Source: Metaphire vulgaris
Taxonomy: Eukaryota; Annelida; Clitellata; Crassiclitellata; Megascolecidae
NCBI GenBank assembly: GCA_018105865.1
Contig: CM030837.1
Coordinates: 773,501 to 837,500 of the forward strand
Direction of reading: 5' to 3'
Length of the DNA: 64,000 nt
Under the pieces are notes generated by a model. The model was given only the letters and a program-made list of their open reading frames with translations. It did not search any database and was not told the origin of the DNA. Within the stretch, counting starts at the first letter, position 1. Each line of letters begins with the position of its first letter. Below are positions 1-11,935 of the stretch, one piece after another. The position numbers were made by a program, and so were the translations under genes.

Positions 1-1651
1 CATTATGCGCTGAAATATGATTAATATATGCCATTGCATGTGATGGTGTTAATTTTATTATCTTCTTTATCTTTGGTATGGCTGCTCGATTCTCAGAAAT
101 CGACAATTAGGCTTATATCTCTTCTAAACATCTGGACTAATCTAAATAGTCTTGGCATTCAGTCTCAATCATTATGCTAAGTATTTTATGGAGTTTTGAT
201 GGACACTAGTAGTTACAATTAAAGGCTACTAACAGAGACATCTTTCGGTGGTTAGAAAGATCGCATTATGTTATTGAAGACTTACTGTGGAGTTATTAAA
301 ACTGCTATGCATTAAATTCTTCAGTCGTTCATATGCATTTTAAAGGCTTACTATTATAACTGCTTGCATTGCAGAATTCTTATCAAACCATCGCATCACA
401 GAATTTATGTCAAATCATATTCAGGTTATTCATTTAGAAAATTAATATTATAATGAAGTTAATGGATGCGTGAGAATTATGCACAACTATGGAGTCTAGG
501 ACATTTTGCAAATATGCTTCCATATATTTATTATCTAGTAGTCCCTAACTGTCGTTGCGTCACCTAATCCGGAACGATGCTTTTGCATCTAATCGTGCAA
601 TAGTCTTCAACCAACTTAAGGCGATGTTGACTTATGCAACCATATTATTATAGCCTATTGGTATAACAGTAGGCCTATAAATAGGCACCAGTAGCGCTAG
701 GCACTTAGCCGAGACATTGAGACATGTTTAAACTTGCTCAAGACTGAAGAATATTGCAGCGAATTATACATGTAATAAATAACGTATGGTTTTGGAATGC
801 AGCCTATTCAAAAACAAATTATCTCGAAAAATATTATCTAGGGGCCTACTATTTAACATGGCTGTTATGCAGTTTCTCTTAGCCTTCATTATAAAACAGT
901 GCTAATAATCCAGTAGGACCTTTAACTATACTCATAAATGCAAACAATACAACATTAAAATGTCGAGCGGTGTGGTCTCCCTTTTAGCCCTTACTTAAAT
1001 TATATATATATATATATAACGGTAAAAGATATATTGTTATATAAAGTTTATTATGCCATCTGCCATTATTGAAATGTCACTTGTTGTATTTTACACAATG
1101 GTTTTTATGAAATATGCATTGTGATACAACACGTGTTGCCCTTATATATTATAATTTTAATGTGAATGGGGGTTGAAAAATTAACGTTCACTGTGTGAGT
1201 GGTTTGTTTTTCGCAAAACATGCTATTACCTGCGTCATTATATGGTTCAGTTTGCATGCTATAACAGGAAACATAAAATATGGGCTTGACTGAATGAGGC
1301 AATGTTCTGTTATCAGCGCACTTTGATTCGTCTTTGAGACGTTCTAAGAGACGAAAGATAAATAAGCACTTAGTAGATAAAACATTACAAAGAGCACATT
1401 GCTTTATCAGTTAATATTAGGCAACTGATTAGCGTGAGGCCTATCCTTAGAAGAAATAAAAAATTGCTATAACTCGAATGACAAAACACAAGGACAATTA
1501 GCTCAAGCACTTAAGAGATAAACACCTGACAAAGAGCACGGCTGTAACTGATTTGAGCGAGATAGTCTTACAAAAAAACCAAAACTTGCGATAATTCATA
1601 TTATAGAGATAAAAGTTACAATACAAACGGAGAAAGAAAGAGGGAACAGCC
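1..1651. other. 5' flank of receptor copy 1
   Basis: I see no coding exon here; the short open frames are isolated and uncoded-looking. The stretch is AT-rich with a small (TA)n run near 1000-1018. From about 590 to 1310 it aligns by eye with the flanks of copy 2 (9990-12470) and copy 3 (29050-29640). Shared segments include a CTTGCTCAAGAC motif near 731, a block around 840-920 ending in ATAAAACAGTGC, and a TATATGGTTCAG segment near 1240. Even 360-430 resembles 28080-28145 upstream of copy 3. The duplicated unit therefore includes the 5' flank, and the promoter should lie here, but no TATA or initiator can be assigned with confidence. Confidence 0.6.
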
Positions 1652-2141
1652 ATGTGTGTCAGGAAAGTCGAATGGCTCGTTTTCGTTGCATCAATGTGGA
1701 TATTGAGCACAACTGGTAGGTTATTTCCCTTTAAGTCTAATTAAATAGCGTCTCCAGCAGCAGTAACACCAACATATAAACCTGACAGAAAGCAATATTA
1801 ATTCGCAAGTAATAACTTACCTGACATTTGCAATATTTTAGTATTAACAATGCACATCATTCAACCGGAATACAAGTGTAAGCCTATTAGCGGTTCAGTC
1901 AGAAGCTTGGAAAAAGCTTCACATTTTTTACTTAATGGCGATTTGTGGTCGTATTATACTTCATATGGTTGACTAGAAGAGAGAATCTATCATGCAAAAA
2001 AGGGTCTTCGATGATTATACTGTAATTACAATTAAAGCGAACTGTTAAAAGCAATCATTTATGACAGCTAGCCATTATGCAAGTGAAATACATAAGATTC
2101 GACTTGCATGGGGCACTCCCTGTTATATTACGTTTAAACAT

Positions 2142-2231
2142 TCAAATGACTCAGTGGCTCTCTCGGTAAAGCGGCAGCTCAGAACCCGTGAGATGTTCTA
2201 TCGAGCCGGGTTCAAACCCCGGGCGGTCAGT
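2142..2231 (+). repeat. tRNA-like sequence in intron 1 of copy 1
   Basis: The segment has an A-box-like TGGCTCTCTCGGTAAAGCGG and a perfect T-arm/B box, CCGGGTTCAAACCCCGG. The acceptor ends (GACTCAG/GCGGTCA) do not pair well and the anticodon arm is unclear. I read it as a tRNA pseudogene or the head of a tRNA-derived SINE rather than a working tRNA gene. Confidence 0.4.
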
Positions 2232-3861
2232 CATTTTATTTCTCCAGCATTCAAAATATAAGTACTCCGGGACACGAAGTGGATGTTAGAATGGTCAGTG
2301 TAATGCATCAAGATTTGCTGTGCACTGTTGTGCTGGCGACGATATAGACAGTGAAGCTGCAGTAGGTGTCTACCAAGAAGGGCCTCGCTCATAATAGATG
2401 CCTGACAAAGCGGCTGCACACAATTATCAAAACACTTGAAACAACCGGTTGGTCACAAGAGCACAGGATAAAACAGAAAGCGATTGAGGGAAAGAAAAAC
2501 CGCTGCAAAAAGATGATTTGTACAATTATGCTTCGACAAGCGCTATAGAAAGTAGGTTTATATATATAACATTATTTTAACAGATGTCATCAACGCCAAC
2601 ATCGTTGAAACGCCTGTTGACACCGAAGTCCGTGTTGGCGACTCGACTTATCTTAACTGCTCAATATCTGATGCATCTGGAGAAGTTTCCTGGTTTCACT
2701 ATCCTGTGGGTAAAGGGGCTCACGACCTCAGATACGTCTACGCAAACAAGCAAGTGTTTGAACCTTACAACAGAAGATTTCTGATTGAGAAAAACCATTC
2801 ACCTGGTTCGTTTAATCTGATTATATCACAGGCCGAAGTTCAAGACGCTGGTTCGTATGTTTGTGAAGATGGCAGAAAACCAGCGACTGCCCAGCTTATT
2901 ATTCTAGGTAAGAATCAACAATCACCTGAATCTTTTATCATATCCTTGTTTTTAAAACTGTCGATGGCATTAGGCAGTAGCAGTTGAAAAAATTAAAGGA
3001 TTCAACCGTTATCTAGGAAAACTGGATCATTAAATGTTGACGGTAATTGTAGTGGTTGTCACATAGGCTATCTTAGCCACTTAAAACCATTGAAATCATG
3101 CTATTATTATTATTACCATTTAGTAGTGGGTATTTGTGCATGAGAAGGCAATAACAGATGAAGTTTGGGAATCTTCTAAGAGTTATTGCAAACAAAACCT
3201 CAAGAAATCTGTCCTCATGATTGTTCCTATAATACTGTAACTTTAGAGATATTAGCAGATGGAAAGTTTAATCGGATTGAAGACAGAGTTTAGATTGGAA
3301 AAGAAGAGCCGATGATAAATGATAATGACAACGGTATCGGTTGCCATCATGGAGAAAATAAAGTAAGTTTGCTCAACCTTCATTATAGTTAAAACTCTGC
3401 ATAAGGTATATTACTATGGCATTGCATGTTGTCGTTCTTAGACGATTAGGCAAGTGCTGCTTTTCTTCAGAGTCAACTCCTGATTGCAGGAGCAATATCA
3501 ATTCGAGTGGTTTCGTTGGACCAAACGTCTGCGGTCTTCAGAAGGAAACAATTCAGTTATCATGTACCATCAATTATACAGGCAACATTGCTCCTCTGCT
3601 TCAATGGACAAGATTAAAGCAGGGCAATTGGTTTGCCGTTCCAGAGTCATCATGCAGAGACTTTGATGGTCGAATCACCTGCAATTACACTACAGAGGCA
3701 GACACTCAGTTGGATGAATCAGTTTTCATCTGTCAATCAAACAGATCGCGAAATCCAAAGGACAACTGCAAAACTGAAACTGTCAAGATATTGTGTTAGT
3801 AGACATTCGAGCAAGAAGCGATTAGTACTTCTAGCGGTGATGTCTATCTCTCCAAATGGCA

Positions 3862-4031
3862 GATATATTTTTACACCCCCAACACCCCAACACCCTCCCT
3901 CCAATTTGAGGTCGACACTCCCCAAATTTGGTAATGTGACAATGGCATGCATACAAAATGCATACTAATTAGCTCCCGACACCCCCCCAATTGAGAACGA
4001 CACCCTCCAAATTCGCAATCCTAGAAATATC
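3862..4031. repeat. Fragment of an ACACCCCCAA-rich dispersed repeat
   Basis: A C-rich segment carries repeated ACACCCCCAA words around ATGCATACAAAATGCATACTAATTAG and ends in AATCCTAGAAATA. The same family recurs at 11650-11935 (inverted) and 45139-45431. Copy 2 lacks it in the matching intron, so it inserted after the duplication. Confidence 0.6.
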
Positions 4032-4090
4032 AAAAAAGAGCAAGACAATTTGCCTCCGCGGCGATTCGTCTATAGTCGGTGTATCGCTTA

Positions 4091-4483
4091 GAGGCCGTCC
4101 ATAAATTACGTCACGCGGTTAGGGGTCCGGCCATTTGTGACGACGTGTGACGAGGGGGAGGTTCCGTAAATGTTACGTCACGCAAAAAATTTAGGTCATG
4201 ACTTTTGACCTTTTTTTGATTGTCTTACCTTTTTTGCTTGTCAGGGATTTTGGAGAGGAAAAAATACAATTATGACCTATTTTTTGCTTGTCAGGGTTTT
4301 TCGAGAGGTAAAAATACAAGGGTGGCCTTTTTTTGCTTATCAAGACTTTTCGAAAGACGAAAATTGGGGGAGGGTCGGCCCGTTGAGACGTCATATTTTA
4401 GGGGGTCCGACGTTTTGTGACGTCGCGTTACTTAGGGGGTCAAAAAGTGCCAAATTCGCGTGACGTAATTTATGGACGACCCC
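4091..4483. mobile_element. MITE with GGCCGTCCATAAATTACGTCACG termini
   Basis: The left end GGCCGTCCATAAATTACGTC and the right end GACGTAATTTATGGACGACC are inverted repeats about 25 bp long. The interior contains repeated TTTTTGCTTGTCA words. It is non-coding and about 390 bp. A related, more diverged copy lies at 10878-11262. No convincing target duplication was found. It sits between the Ig2 and Ig3 exons of copy 1 only. Confidence 0.75.
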
Positions 4484-5264
4484 TCACACGGCGCTTCGGC
4501 TACGCCATGTAGGCGAAACGGTATGATAGTGTAGGAGAACAGATCCTCTCCCTATAGAATCAGTTTTCATTAATTTAACACCAACTACTCTTAATTTATA
4601 TGTCGTGTGATATAAATCTTGATATTTGTAGACGCTACTAGGCTGACAGAAACTAAATTGTCTTCGAAACAAATAATTAGAAGTCGGTTTTCAAAGCAAA
4701 CGCTAGACTTTTGTGCCTTTGCATTAGGCCTATCATTCGTTTGAATAAGAAGCCATACTAGTTGATATTTGAGTTTTGATGTCCTGTGTGCGTGTGTGTA
4801 AATTCAGGAAAAATTGCCTATTAGTCTCGCCAATTCTGTCTAAACGCTCATTCTCATATTTTATGTTATGAAACATGACGTTAATATTTTGTAGATTATT
4901 CATTGTATTTTTTCTATTTGCTAATTTAAGATGCGTTCGCAACTGATAACCAGATGGAAAAAACTGTTGGAGAAACAGTGACATGTGTGGCAAATACAAA
5001 CGCCATTTGTTGGAAATACACATGGTTCTATTCTGAAGGCGATCAATATTCAGTCGTATCGAGAAGTCAAAGTCTGTCTCTGGAGAACGTTGGATGGTAT
5101 CGATGCGAGGCTAACTGCAGCATTAAGAGTCAACCGTGCAGCTACAACACAATGACAGTCAACGTAGACACCGAACCAGAATGTAATTCATCATTTACCT
5201 AACATTCAACATCTTCAAGAAGGATTTTAAATACGATAATTTGTAAACTCATTATACACAATGC

Positions 5265-5532
5265 AGCTTGTCGTCATCATCATCATCATCAGCAGCAGCA
5301 GCATCATCATCATCATCATCAGCATCATCATCATTAACCACAGTTTTCTGCGATACTTTCCTGTCCGTTGCTCTGTGGCTAAGATCCTGTAAACTGCTTC
5401 CACACCATTCTTCAATATCATCACACCATTCCTCGTGTAGTCTCCTCTTATTGGCACCCTCCATTATTCCAAACATTAGAGCTTTGATGTTTCTGCCCTC
5501 TTTCATTCTGCATTATGTGTCCAAAAAGATGG
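5265..5532 (-). mobile_element. LINE 3' end with (ATG)n-type tail
   Basis: Read on the minus strand, this encodes a non-LTR retrotransposon C-terminus, recognisable by CDDIEEWCGSSLQDLSHRAT and a following TDRK, with stops. A (TGA/GCA)n run at 5273-5336 forms its tail. It lies in the intron between Ig3 and the membrane exon of copy 1. The serine-rich plus-strand frame across the microsatellite is not a gene. Confidence 0.6.
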
Positions 5533-6511
5533 AGTTGTCGTAGCCGTCATTAATCTTATAGAATATAAACCATGTGATGTAGAAATATCTTGATAATTCG
5601 GTTAATCGATGCAGAACTAATCCAGTTTTATTTTAGCTTTAGCTTGTATTCAATTATGAGTTTTTATTTCTTTGCAGCGATAGCATTTGTTGTATATGTC
5701 ACCTGAGTAATAAGACTTAATGTCTGTTCTTTGTTTCAGTTTCTCCCTATAATGTAGCAATTGCGTTGTTAAGCTGCTGTGTAGCAGCGCTCGTGGTCAC
5801 TGTGATTATCCTCTTTTGCTGCAACCGTAAGCTCAACCGAAAACTCAAGAAATATAAGCCCATTGGTAAGATATCTGTTCACTTCGCCAAAAAGTCAACG
5901 TTATATTAAATCATAATATTATTAGACAACCCAACCCATACTACGAAATGTAAACGGTCGCGAACGATTTATTTCCGCGGCAATAATTTGTTTCCTGTCG
6001 CTTATGATCTTGGAAAAATCATCATTTATTAAGAAAGAAATTGTTTGCGGTATAAGTAAAAGAGAGCATTATATATAAGTTAATCATATTGAACAAAGTT
6101 AGAACATCAAAGTGATATTAAATTACTAGAGACTGCCGATAAATATTCTGTGATCTTGCGCTGCAATTTATATATGTCCTGGCTTAAGTTGGTTAATTCA
6201 TTTTTGTTTTTAGAGAGTTTTCTAAAAAGTCTCGGGTCCCTTTATTGGAGAATCAAGAAAGTAAGAATTTTTCAAATTCAATTAATTTAGCAGCTCTTCA
6301 AAAGCATTGATTTCTTCATTACTGTAAATTCCAAATGGCATTTGACGATATTTCGAAGTCTGACAAGTACAAAGAATCTTTCTTAAGTTCGTATTGTAGT
6401 CTGATGTCTATGCAAGTGAAATTTCTGCTGTAGCTTTGAGTAAATATACACATATACCTGTACAGGTGACAAAAATAATGCCTATATTAGCATTTCCATT
6501 AAGTCCTTTAG

Positions 6512-6580
6512 GAAGAGAAAGACGGGGCTGATTCACATGATGACATCGTCACACCTGTTCAACAAATGTCGATTTCATAA
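6512..6580 (+). CDS. Candidate alternative terminal exon, copy 1 (short tail)
   Basis: After a CCTTTAG acceptor there is an open 22-codon segment ending in TAA, with conserved core HDDIVTPVQQMS. The same peptide and stop occur at 17335-17406 in copy 2 and 43378-43448 in copy 3, with several synonymous differences and one in-frame 3-base indel. This copy reads in phase 0. That joins in frame only if the preceding small exon uses the upstream AG of its TAGAG acceptor (start 6214 instead of 6216). Product: a receptor with a very short cytoplasmic tail and no propeller. No transcript evidence is available. Confidence 0.4.
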   Translation, partial: EEKDGADSHDDIVTPVQQMSIS

Positions 6581-7200
6581 CTAACAACAAATCTAATCTT
6601 AAACTTCTATGTCGCCTCATCATAATGCATAGAAGCAGCAGTCGATGGCACACCAAATCACTAACATATAAGATCCAGGTCGAACTCACGAAGTCAGGTC
6701 GGACAATAAGATGTTTGTCAAATGATGGATAAACCAGGTCAAAGTGAAACAGTCAGTGGAGTCGATGTATTCTTATCTGATTTGGATAATTCTATGAAGT
6801 GAGTTCTGTAATAACTACTTAGATGCAGTTAGGACGAAAATCTGAAGTCGATACTAAATTACTAATCGTGGTAAATATAACTCTGCGGTGATGTGGCTAT
6901 CCCAGAGGAGTGGTTCGATACCTGATGATGTTCGATAACACGGGAAGAGAGGTAAAAATTGGTCACAAATTTGACGACGTAATACATGGATGGCCCAAAT
7001 CGCTACCTGCACTGCTACACCATTTGAAATATGATAATAAATTATTAGTTTAGAAATTCAGTCATTTTGTTTTTAGAAGAGAAAGAGTCGTGGCCAATAA
7101 GACACGGACGCATTAATCCATTCAATGCGCACCTGCTAAAATGTAGAACAGGTTTGCATCAGGTTTAAATATTTTTCTTTAGTTCATAATTTTCTGCCAA

Positions 7201-7607
7201 GGGGCTGTCCATTAATTACGTCAACAATTTAGGAGGTTTTGAAAAAGTTTGACAGTTGGTGACAGGGGAGGGGGTCAAGAGAAGTTGACGTCAACAATTT
7301 CAGTTTTTACAAATAATCAAAAATAGGAAATTTCATGGAATACTACTTATTACAATGGAAAAAAGCATGGCAAAAAAGGTCATCACCAGCACATTTTGAC
7401 ACTCGATGAGCAAAACAGGGAAAAATAGTAAAATGGTCATCACCGCAAAAAATAATAACCTTGTTTTTGGGACCTGTCGTTGATCTTGGGGGGAGGGGTC
7501 AAAAGTTTTTTATGTAATTGTACGGGGTAACTGAAAGTGACAGTTGTTGACAAGGGGAGGGGTCAAATATTGCCCAAAAATTGTTGACATAATTAATGGA
7601 CAGCCCC
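7201..7607. mobile_element. 407-bp MITE, GGGGCTGTCCATTAATTACG termini
   Basis: Near-perfect inverted terminal repeats of about 30 bp begin GGGGCTGTCCATTAATTACG on one side and GGGGCTGTCCATTAATTATG on the other. The interior repeats GACAGTTGTTGACAAGGGG-like words. It is non-coding. The matching introns of copies 2 and 3 have TTCTGCAAAATCTGC where this lies, so the insertion is specific to copy 1. A larger relative is at 53149-53813. Confidence 0.85.
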
Positions 7608-8876
7608 AAGTCTATCCATCTAGTTGCCTTTGCTCCTAACCTACAAACCATTTATCACGCTTCCTTTTTTTAAGATAATGCTTTCTATTAACAACCAATT
7701 TTATCATTATTTGAAGACTTTCTCGCCTCATTTATCTAATGATATTGTTCATGCATTCCTCTTCTCCTGTGTAAACATTTTAGCATTATTGCTTGAGACA
7801 GGGTGCTGTTTCTTTGAATTGTGTTTGTTTTCATTATCTTGTATTTGCTAAGTCCTATGTTAACAATTGTTTTTTGTATTCATATACAATTTAGATCCAC
7901 TCATATACAATAATAAACCGGAATTGATGCACAAATTCGACATGAAAGCAAATGGAAAAGAAGATAAAGCAATCCACGGCATCGCCGTCTTGAGAGACAA
8001 GCTGTACGTTGTTAGAGACTGTTGTGGCGAAATTGAGGTCTATTCAATGACTGGCTACAAATATGAGAGGTGTTTCAAAGTGGAAAACTTGCTCAATCCA
8101 GAAGATATCATTTCACACGATATCAATAATTATTTGTTCATTGACGATAATAAAGAAGGTAAAAATGATCCTGACAAAATTATAAGAATTACACCTGAAA
8201 GGAGAAGATGGAGGCAAAAAATGTAGGTGGTCTATTACAGACGAAAATAAACGCACAATAAAGACTGGTCGATTGTCAGTGACACCTGATGGAAATATTT
8301 TGATTCCATTAATGAATGAAGGCAGATTGCGAGAGTACGATTGTGATGGAAACTTAAAAAGGGAAATAGAAATATCAACACCACATGTAAGATATAAAAA
8401 TATTCGCCAAGCCGTCTTATTAAGATCAGGGTATTTTGTACTGAGCTTCGGCGACGGTGCCTCTGAAGAAAAACAGGGTGTTTTCATCGCCAACTTGGAA
8501 GGCCAAAAGCTCAAATTTGTTCAAGATGACACATCATCAAATAAGGATAACAAGACTGGACGTTCCGAGCCACAGGTGAAAATAGACCTGCCCAGTCATA
8601 CGATCACCCTGGATGACTTATCGATTCTCGTTGCAGACAGGGAGAATCGTCGTGTTCTGCTATACCATGTTGTCAAGGCTACAAGTAAAGCTGAAGAACC
8701 CCGCTTAAAATATCAAAGGGAGCTGGTTACGAAGAAGAATGGACTGAACAAACCGTATCGATTATATCTTGACAAAACAAGCGGTTGTCTCTTTGTGGCT
8801 GACAATGAAGAAACAGAAGTGGATGACCAAAAAAAATGCAGATAACGGAAGAATATTAGTTTACTCTGTTATTTAA

Positions 8877-9989
8877 AACTATCATTTTCTCGCTTTATCG
8901 AGAACGAACTGATTGATAGAAACGATAAAGCAGACTCTGATTAAATAGTTCCAATGAAGAATAAAGATATCTCTGCCGCAAAGTAATGACTGAACCTAAC
9001 TTGGAGTCTGGTGAATTAATACATTCACAGAATAGTTTCATATCATATGTAGTACGGGCAAGTAGATGAAGGTAATCGCCCACTAGTCAAAGACGAAAAA
9101 GATAATGAAAAAAATGACTGCATAATATAAGCAAAGTGAACACTTCGATGAACATGATGAAGATATTGGATCGGAATCAATTACGAACCAATTTACGATT
9201 AAACGTTTGCTCATTCAAACTCAGTTTAGTTAAGTTAATCTAGTTTAGTTCATTTCGCCTATAATACTTAGGCCTACCTATAAATGCAGCTTACCTGATA
9301 AATAGAATGTGATTTCTTTTGTTTTCAATCTTTATTTCTATGACTGAAAGAACTATTGTTCATGTACTTCCATAGTAGATAAACGCATTAATAATAAAAA
9401 TAATTATTAGTTTTGTTATATCGTTGGCTACGGGACACCGGACCAGGCGCCCTATACGAACTGTGACCAGTCGTGAGATTTGCGCAAAACCATTGAGTAA
9501 TTTGGGAGGAGTAGGTTTATTGCGATTGGGCAGAATGCATGAAAGATGAAAGCGTTTGAGAGGACAACGTTCTTTTGGTTGTCGTGGCATTTTTGATCCG
9601 AAAATGTCGATGTGCACCCCTAGTCTGGAATCCTGGCTACGCCACTAGTTAGTTGATGTTGTTAATTGTAAGAAAAGCATGTTTCTGTCAGATAAAATTT
9701 ACCATAAACCGTTGAAGAAAAAGGCACAGGTAGGAGAGAGTAAGAGGCCACTCATTCGTTTAGCGTTTAAGCGTTCGGTATAAAAGACGCTTGTTTGGTC
9801 GTAAAGGCTTTTTTGATCCGAAAATGTCGATGGACGCCTCCTGTTCAGGAATCCTGAATGAGTTGAATAGAATGAGAGTGCAAACTGGATGAGTTCACCG
9901 ACATCGGTAATGATTGTTTCATGTCTGTGGACCTAACACTGAAAATGACCTGGAACCAAGTAATGTTTTCCAGTGAGATATCTTCAAAG
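8877..9989. other. 3' flank of copy 1 and spacer
   Basis: No gene is seen. At 8880-9360 the sequence aligns with the 3' flanks of copies 2 and 3. Where those have GATAAATAAAAATC, copy 1 has GATAATGAAAAAAATG near 9100, so the conserved poly(A) hexamer is lost. A direct repeat, TTTTTGATCCGAAAATGTCG, occurs at about 9589 and 9811. Confidence 0.55.
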
Positions 9990-10083
9990 CCTATAAGGCT
10001 TTGATCGTCAGTGTATGCAAGCGATGTCGATCTATGCCACCCTATGATGATGATGATAATGATGATGATGATTATTATTATTA

Positions 10084-10117
<34 letters not shown>

Positions 10118-10679
10118 GTTGGTCTAGCCGAGACACGATTAAACTTGCTCAAGACAGAAGAGCACCGCAATAAAACATACTTCTAATGAAATCTTTAGGT
10201 CCTTTACAGAACGTGTATAGACAATATAACCTATGGTTTGAAGTGCAGCTTATCCGAAGTAATTTATCTTGAAAGTTTTATCTGCTATCCATATATAAAA
10301 ATGGCTGCTACGGAGTCTCTCCTAAGCCTCACGATGCATCATAATAAAACAGTGGGGTAGTAATTCAGTCTTAAGAACTCAGACTGAGACCCTTGACTAG
10401 TCATAAATGCAGGCAATGTAACTGTAAATCTCATAATTGAAACAAAATAAACTCGTATAAAACCATCTGGAGCGATTGTTGGCCCAGGGTTGATAAATTT
10501 TTGATTCTTCGAAACCACTTGGATTTTTCTCGAAAGCTTTTATGATCTTTCCTGAGTATGCTTGTGCTAGAAAACGCTGTAAATCGTTTTTAGAAACTTT
10601 TACGGGCTTGTTCAGCATGGCCACTGTAAACTTCACAGTGTAACCGAAAAAATGCATAACTGTCGAATGCTAACTTCGG

Positions 10680-10869
10680 CAGTGGCGTAGCCAGGATTTC
10701 CGGAAGGGGGGTTGAAAAAATTTTCGTCGATAAGCGCCAAGGGAGGGTTTCACCCCCAAAATCACCAAAAATCGCATCAAAAAATAAAAATTGCATGAGA
10801 ATACATAAAAAACACTTTTCGCCGCCCAAAGGGGGTTAACCTCCAAACCCCCCCGTGGCTACGCCACTG
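10680..10869. mobile_element. hAT-type MITE, 8-bp TSD AACTTCGG
   Basis: It starts CAGTGGCGTAGCCAGG and ends GTGGCTACGCCACTG, flanked on both sides by AACTTCGG (10672-10679 and 10870-10877). An 8-bp target duplication and CAG-beginning termini are hallmarks of the hAT superfamily. It is 190 bp and non-coding. Confidence 0.9.
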
Positions 10870-10877
10870 AACTTCGG

Positions 10878-11262
10878 GCTCGTTCACAAATGACGTTACG
10901 CGCCTAGGGGGAGAGGGTTCGGACATTTGTTACGAAGTATGACGAGGGGATTCCGTAAATGTGACATGACGCAACACAACAATTTTAAGTGACTACTTTA
11001 TTTTTGCTTGTCAGAGTATTTGGAGAGGAATAAATACAAGAATGACCCTTTTTGCTTGTGAGTCTGTGTTTGGAGAGGAAAAATAGAAGAATGAATGACC
11101 TTTTTCGCTTGTCAAGACTTTTCGGAAGACGAAAAAGGGAGATCGGCCTCTTGTTACGTCATACTTTAGGGGGTCTGACTTTTTGTTACGTCGCGTTACG
11201 TAGGGAGGAGGGGGCCCAAGAGGTGCCAAAATCGCTTTACGTCATTTATCGACGATCCTTTC
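10878..11262. mobile_element. Diverged relative of the 4091 MITE
   Basis: The left end GCTCGTTCACAAATGACGTT and the right end TTACGTCATTTATCGACGAT are inverted. The interior has TTTTTGCTTGTCAGAG words shared with the 4091-4483 element. It abuts the hAT MITE at 10680-10869. Confidence 0.65.
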
Positions 11263-11649
11263 CACCTTTTCTTTAATTTCCTTTGCTTCCATTTTATTGA
11301 CTTACTTATTTCATATTTATTTATTGTTTTGATAATGTCATAGTGACACTGAATATTCATATTGACACTGCGATAAACTTGATGTGAGCGTTGCAGTCCA
11401 ACTCAGATATCTATCCTGCAGGTATTCAGTTTTCTGCTGTGCGTAAACTCGTTGTACGCAGGTAAACGAGGTGCAAATAATTCGCGCGTGGAAAGTACGG
11501 GAGGCAGGAATTGACGTACACCTGTCTGGTGTCCTCTTGCGTGCGAAGGAATCTGATGAAATTTATCGACGTTTTGACTGAACTGGTTTTGTTTTAGTTG
11601 AACACCGTTTCATCTGCTGTTTGCATTTTATAAAGCAGACTGCGAGGCT

Positions 11650-11935
11650 CTATCCAGGGTTATTTCTAGGATTGTGAATTTGTTTTTTTTTGGGGGTCGG
11701 GAAAATCTGGGGGTGTCGGAATTTGGACATTTTTAACCAAAAAAGGCTGACAAGCAAAATATACCGTGATTCAAGTCTCAAAAAGGCTCAAGCAAAAAAA
11801 CGTTATCAAGTGTCTCAAAAAAGCCTGACAAGCAAAAAAGGTCATCCGATAGTAAAAGCTGGGGTGTACTTCTGCATTTGGGGGTGTTCAGGGCTAATTA
11901 GTATGCATTTTGTATGCATACCATACAGAAGCCAG
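11650..11935. repeat. Second copy of the ACACCCCCAA repeat family (inverted)
   Basis: It begins CAGGGTTATTTCTAGGATTG and contains GGGGTGTCGGAATTTGG, several CTGACAAGCAAAA words, and an ATGCATTTTGTATGCAT palindrome near its end. The reverse complement matches 45139-45431 and, in part, 3862-4031. No coding content is seen. Confidence 0.6.

Larger units (their letters stand above)
1652..8876 (+). pseudogene. Ig3-TM-NHL receptor, copy 1 (propeller frameshifted)
   Basis: Exons read from GT/AG sites and paralogue alignment: signal peptide 1652-1715; Ig1 2584-2907; Ig2 3471-3794; Ig3 4931-5182; transmembrane 5740-5865; small cytoplasmic exon 6216-6260; second cytoplasmic exon 7077-7151; NHL exon 7895-8876. 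Every internal exon is phase 1-1. Ig1 has the V-like C/W/DAGSYVC pattern; the membrane segment is AIALLSCCVAALVVTVIILF followed by basic residues. The propeller exon is broken twice relative to copies 2 and 3. One extra base near 8195-8206 brings a TAG at 8224-8226. An extra A in the A8 run at 8829-8836 loses the last 11 codons. The poly(A) hexamer conserved downstream of the other copies is also mutated. The ectodomain through 7151 is open, so a propeller-less protein remains possible. Sequencing error in the homopolymer is an alternative for the second break. Confidence 0.8.

Noticed and set aside
2142..2231. Working tRNA gene
   Set aside because: A good B box is present, but the acceptor stem does not pair and no clear anticodon arm can be drawn.
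5268..5543. Serine/alanine-rich protein
   Set aside because: It is translation of a (TCA/GCA)n tail and the antisense of a LINE C-terminus.
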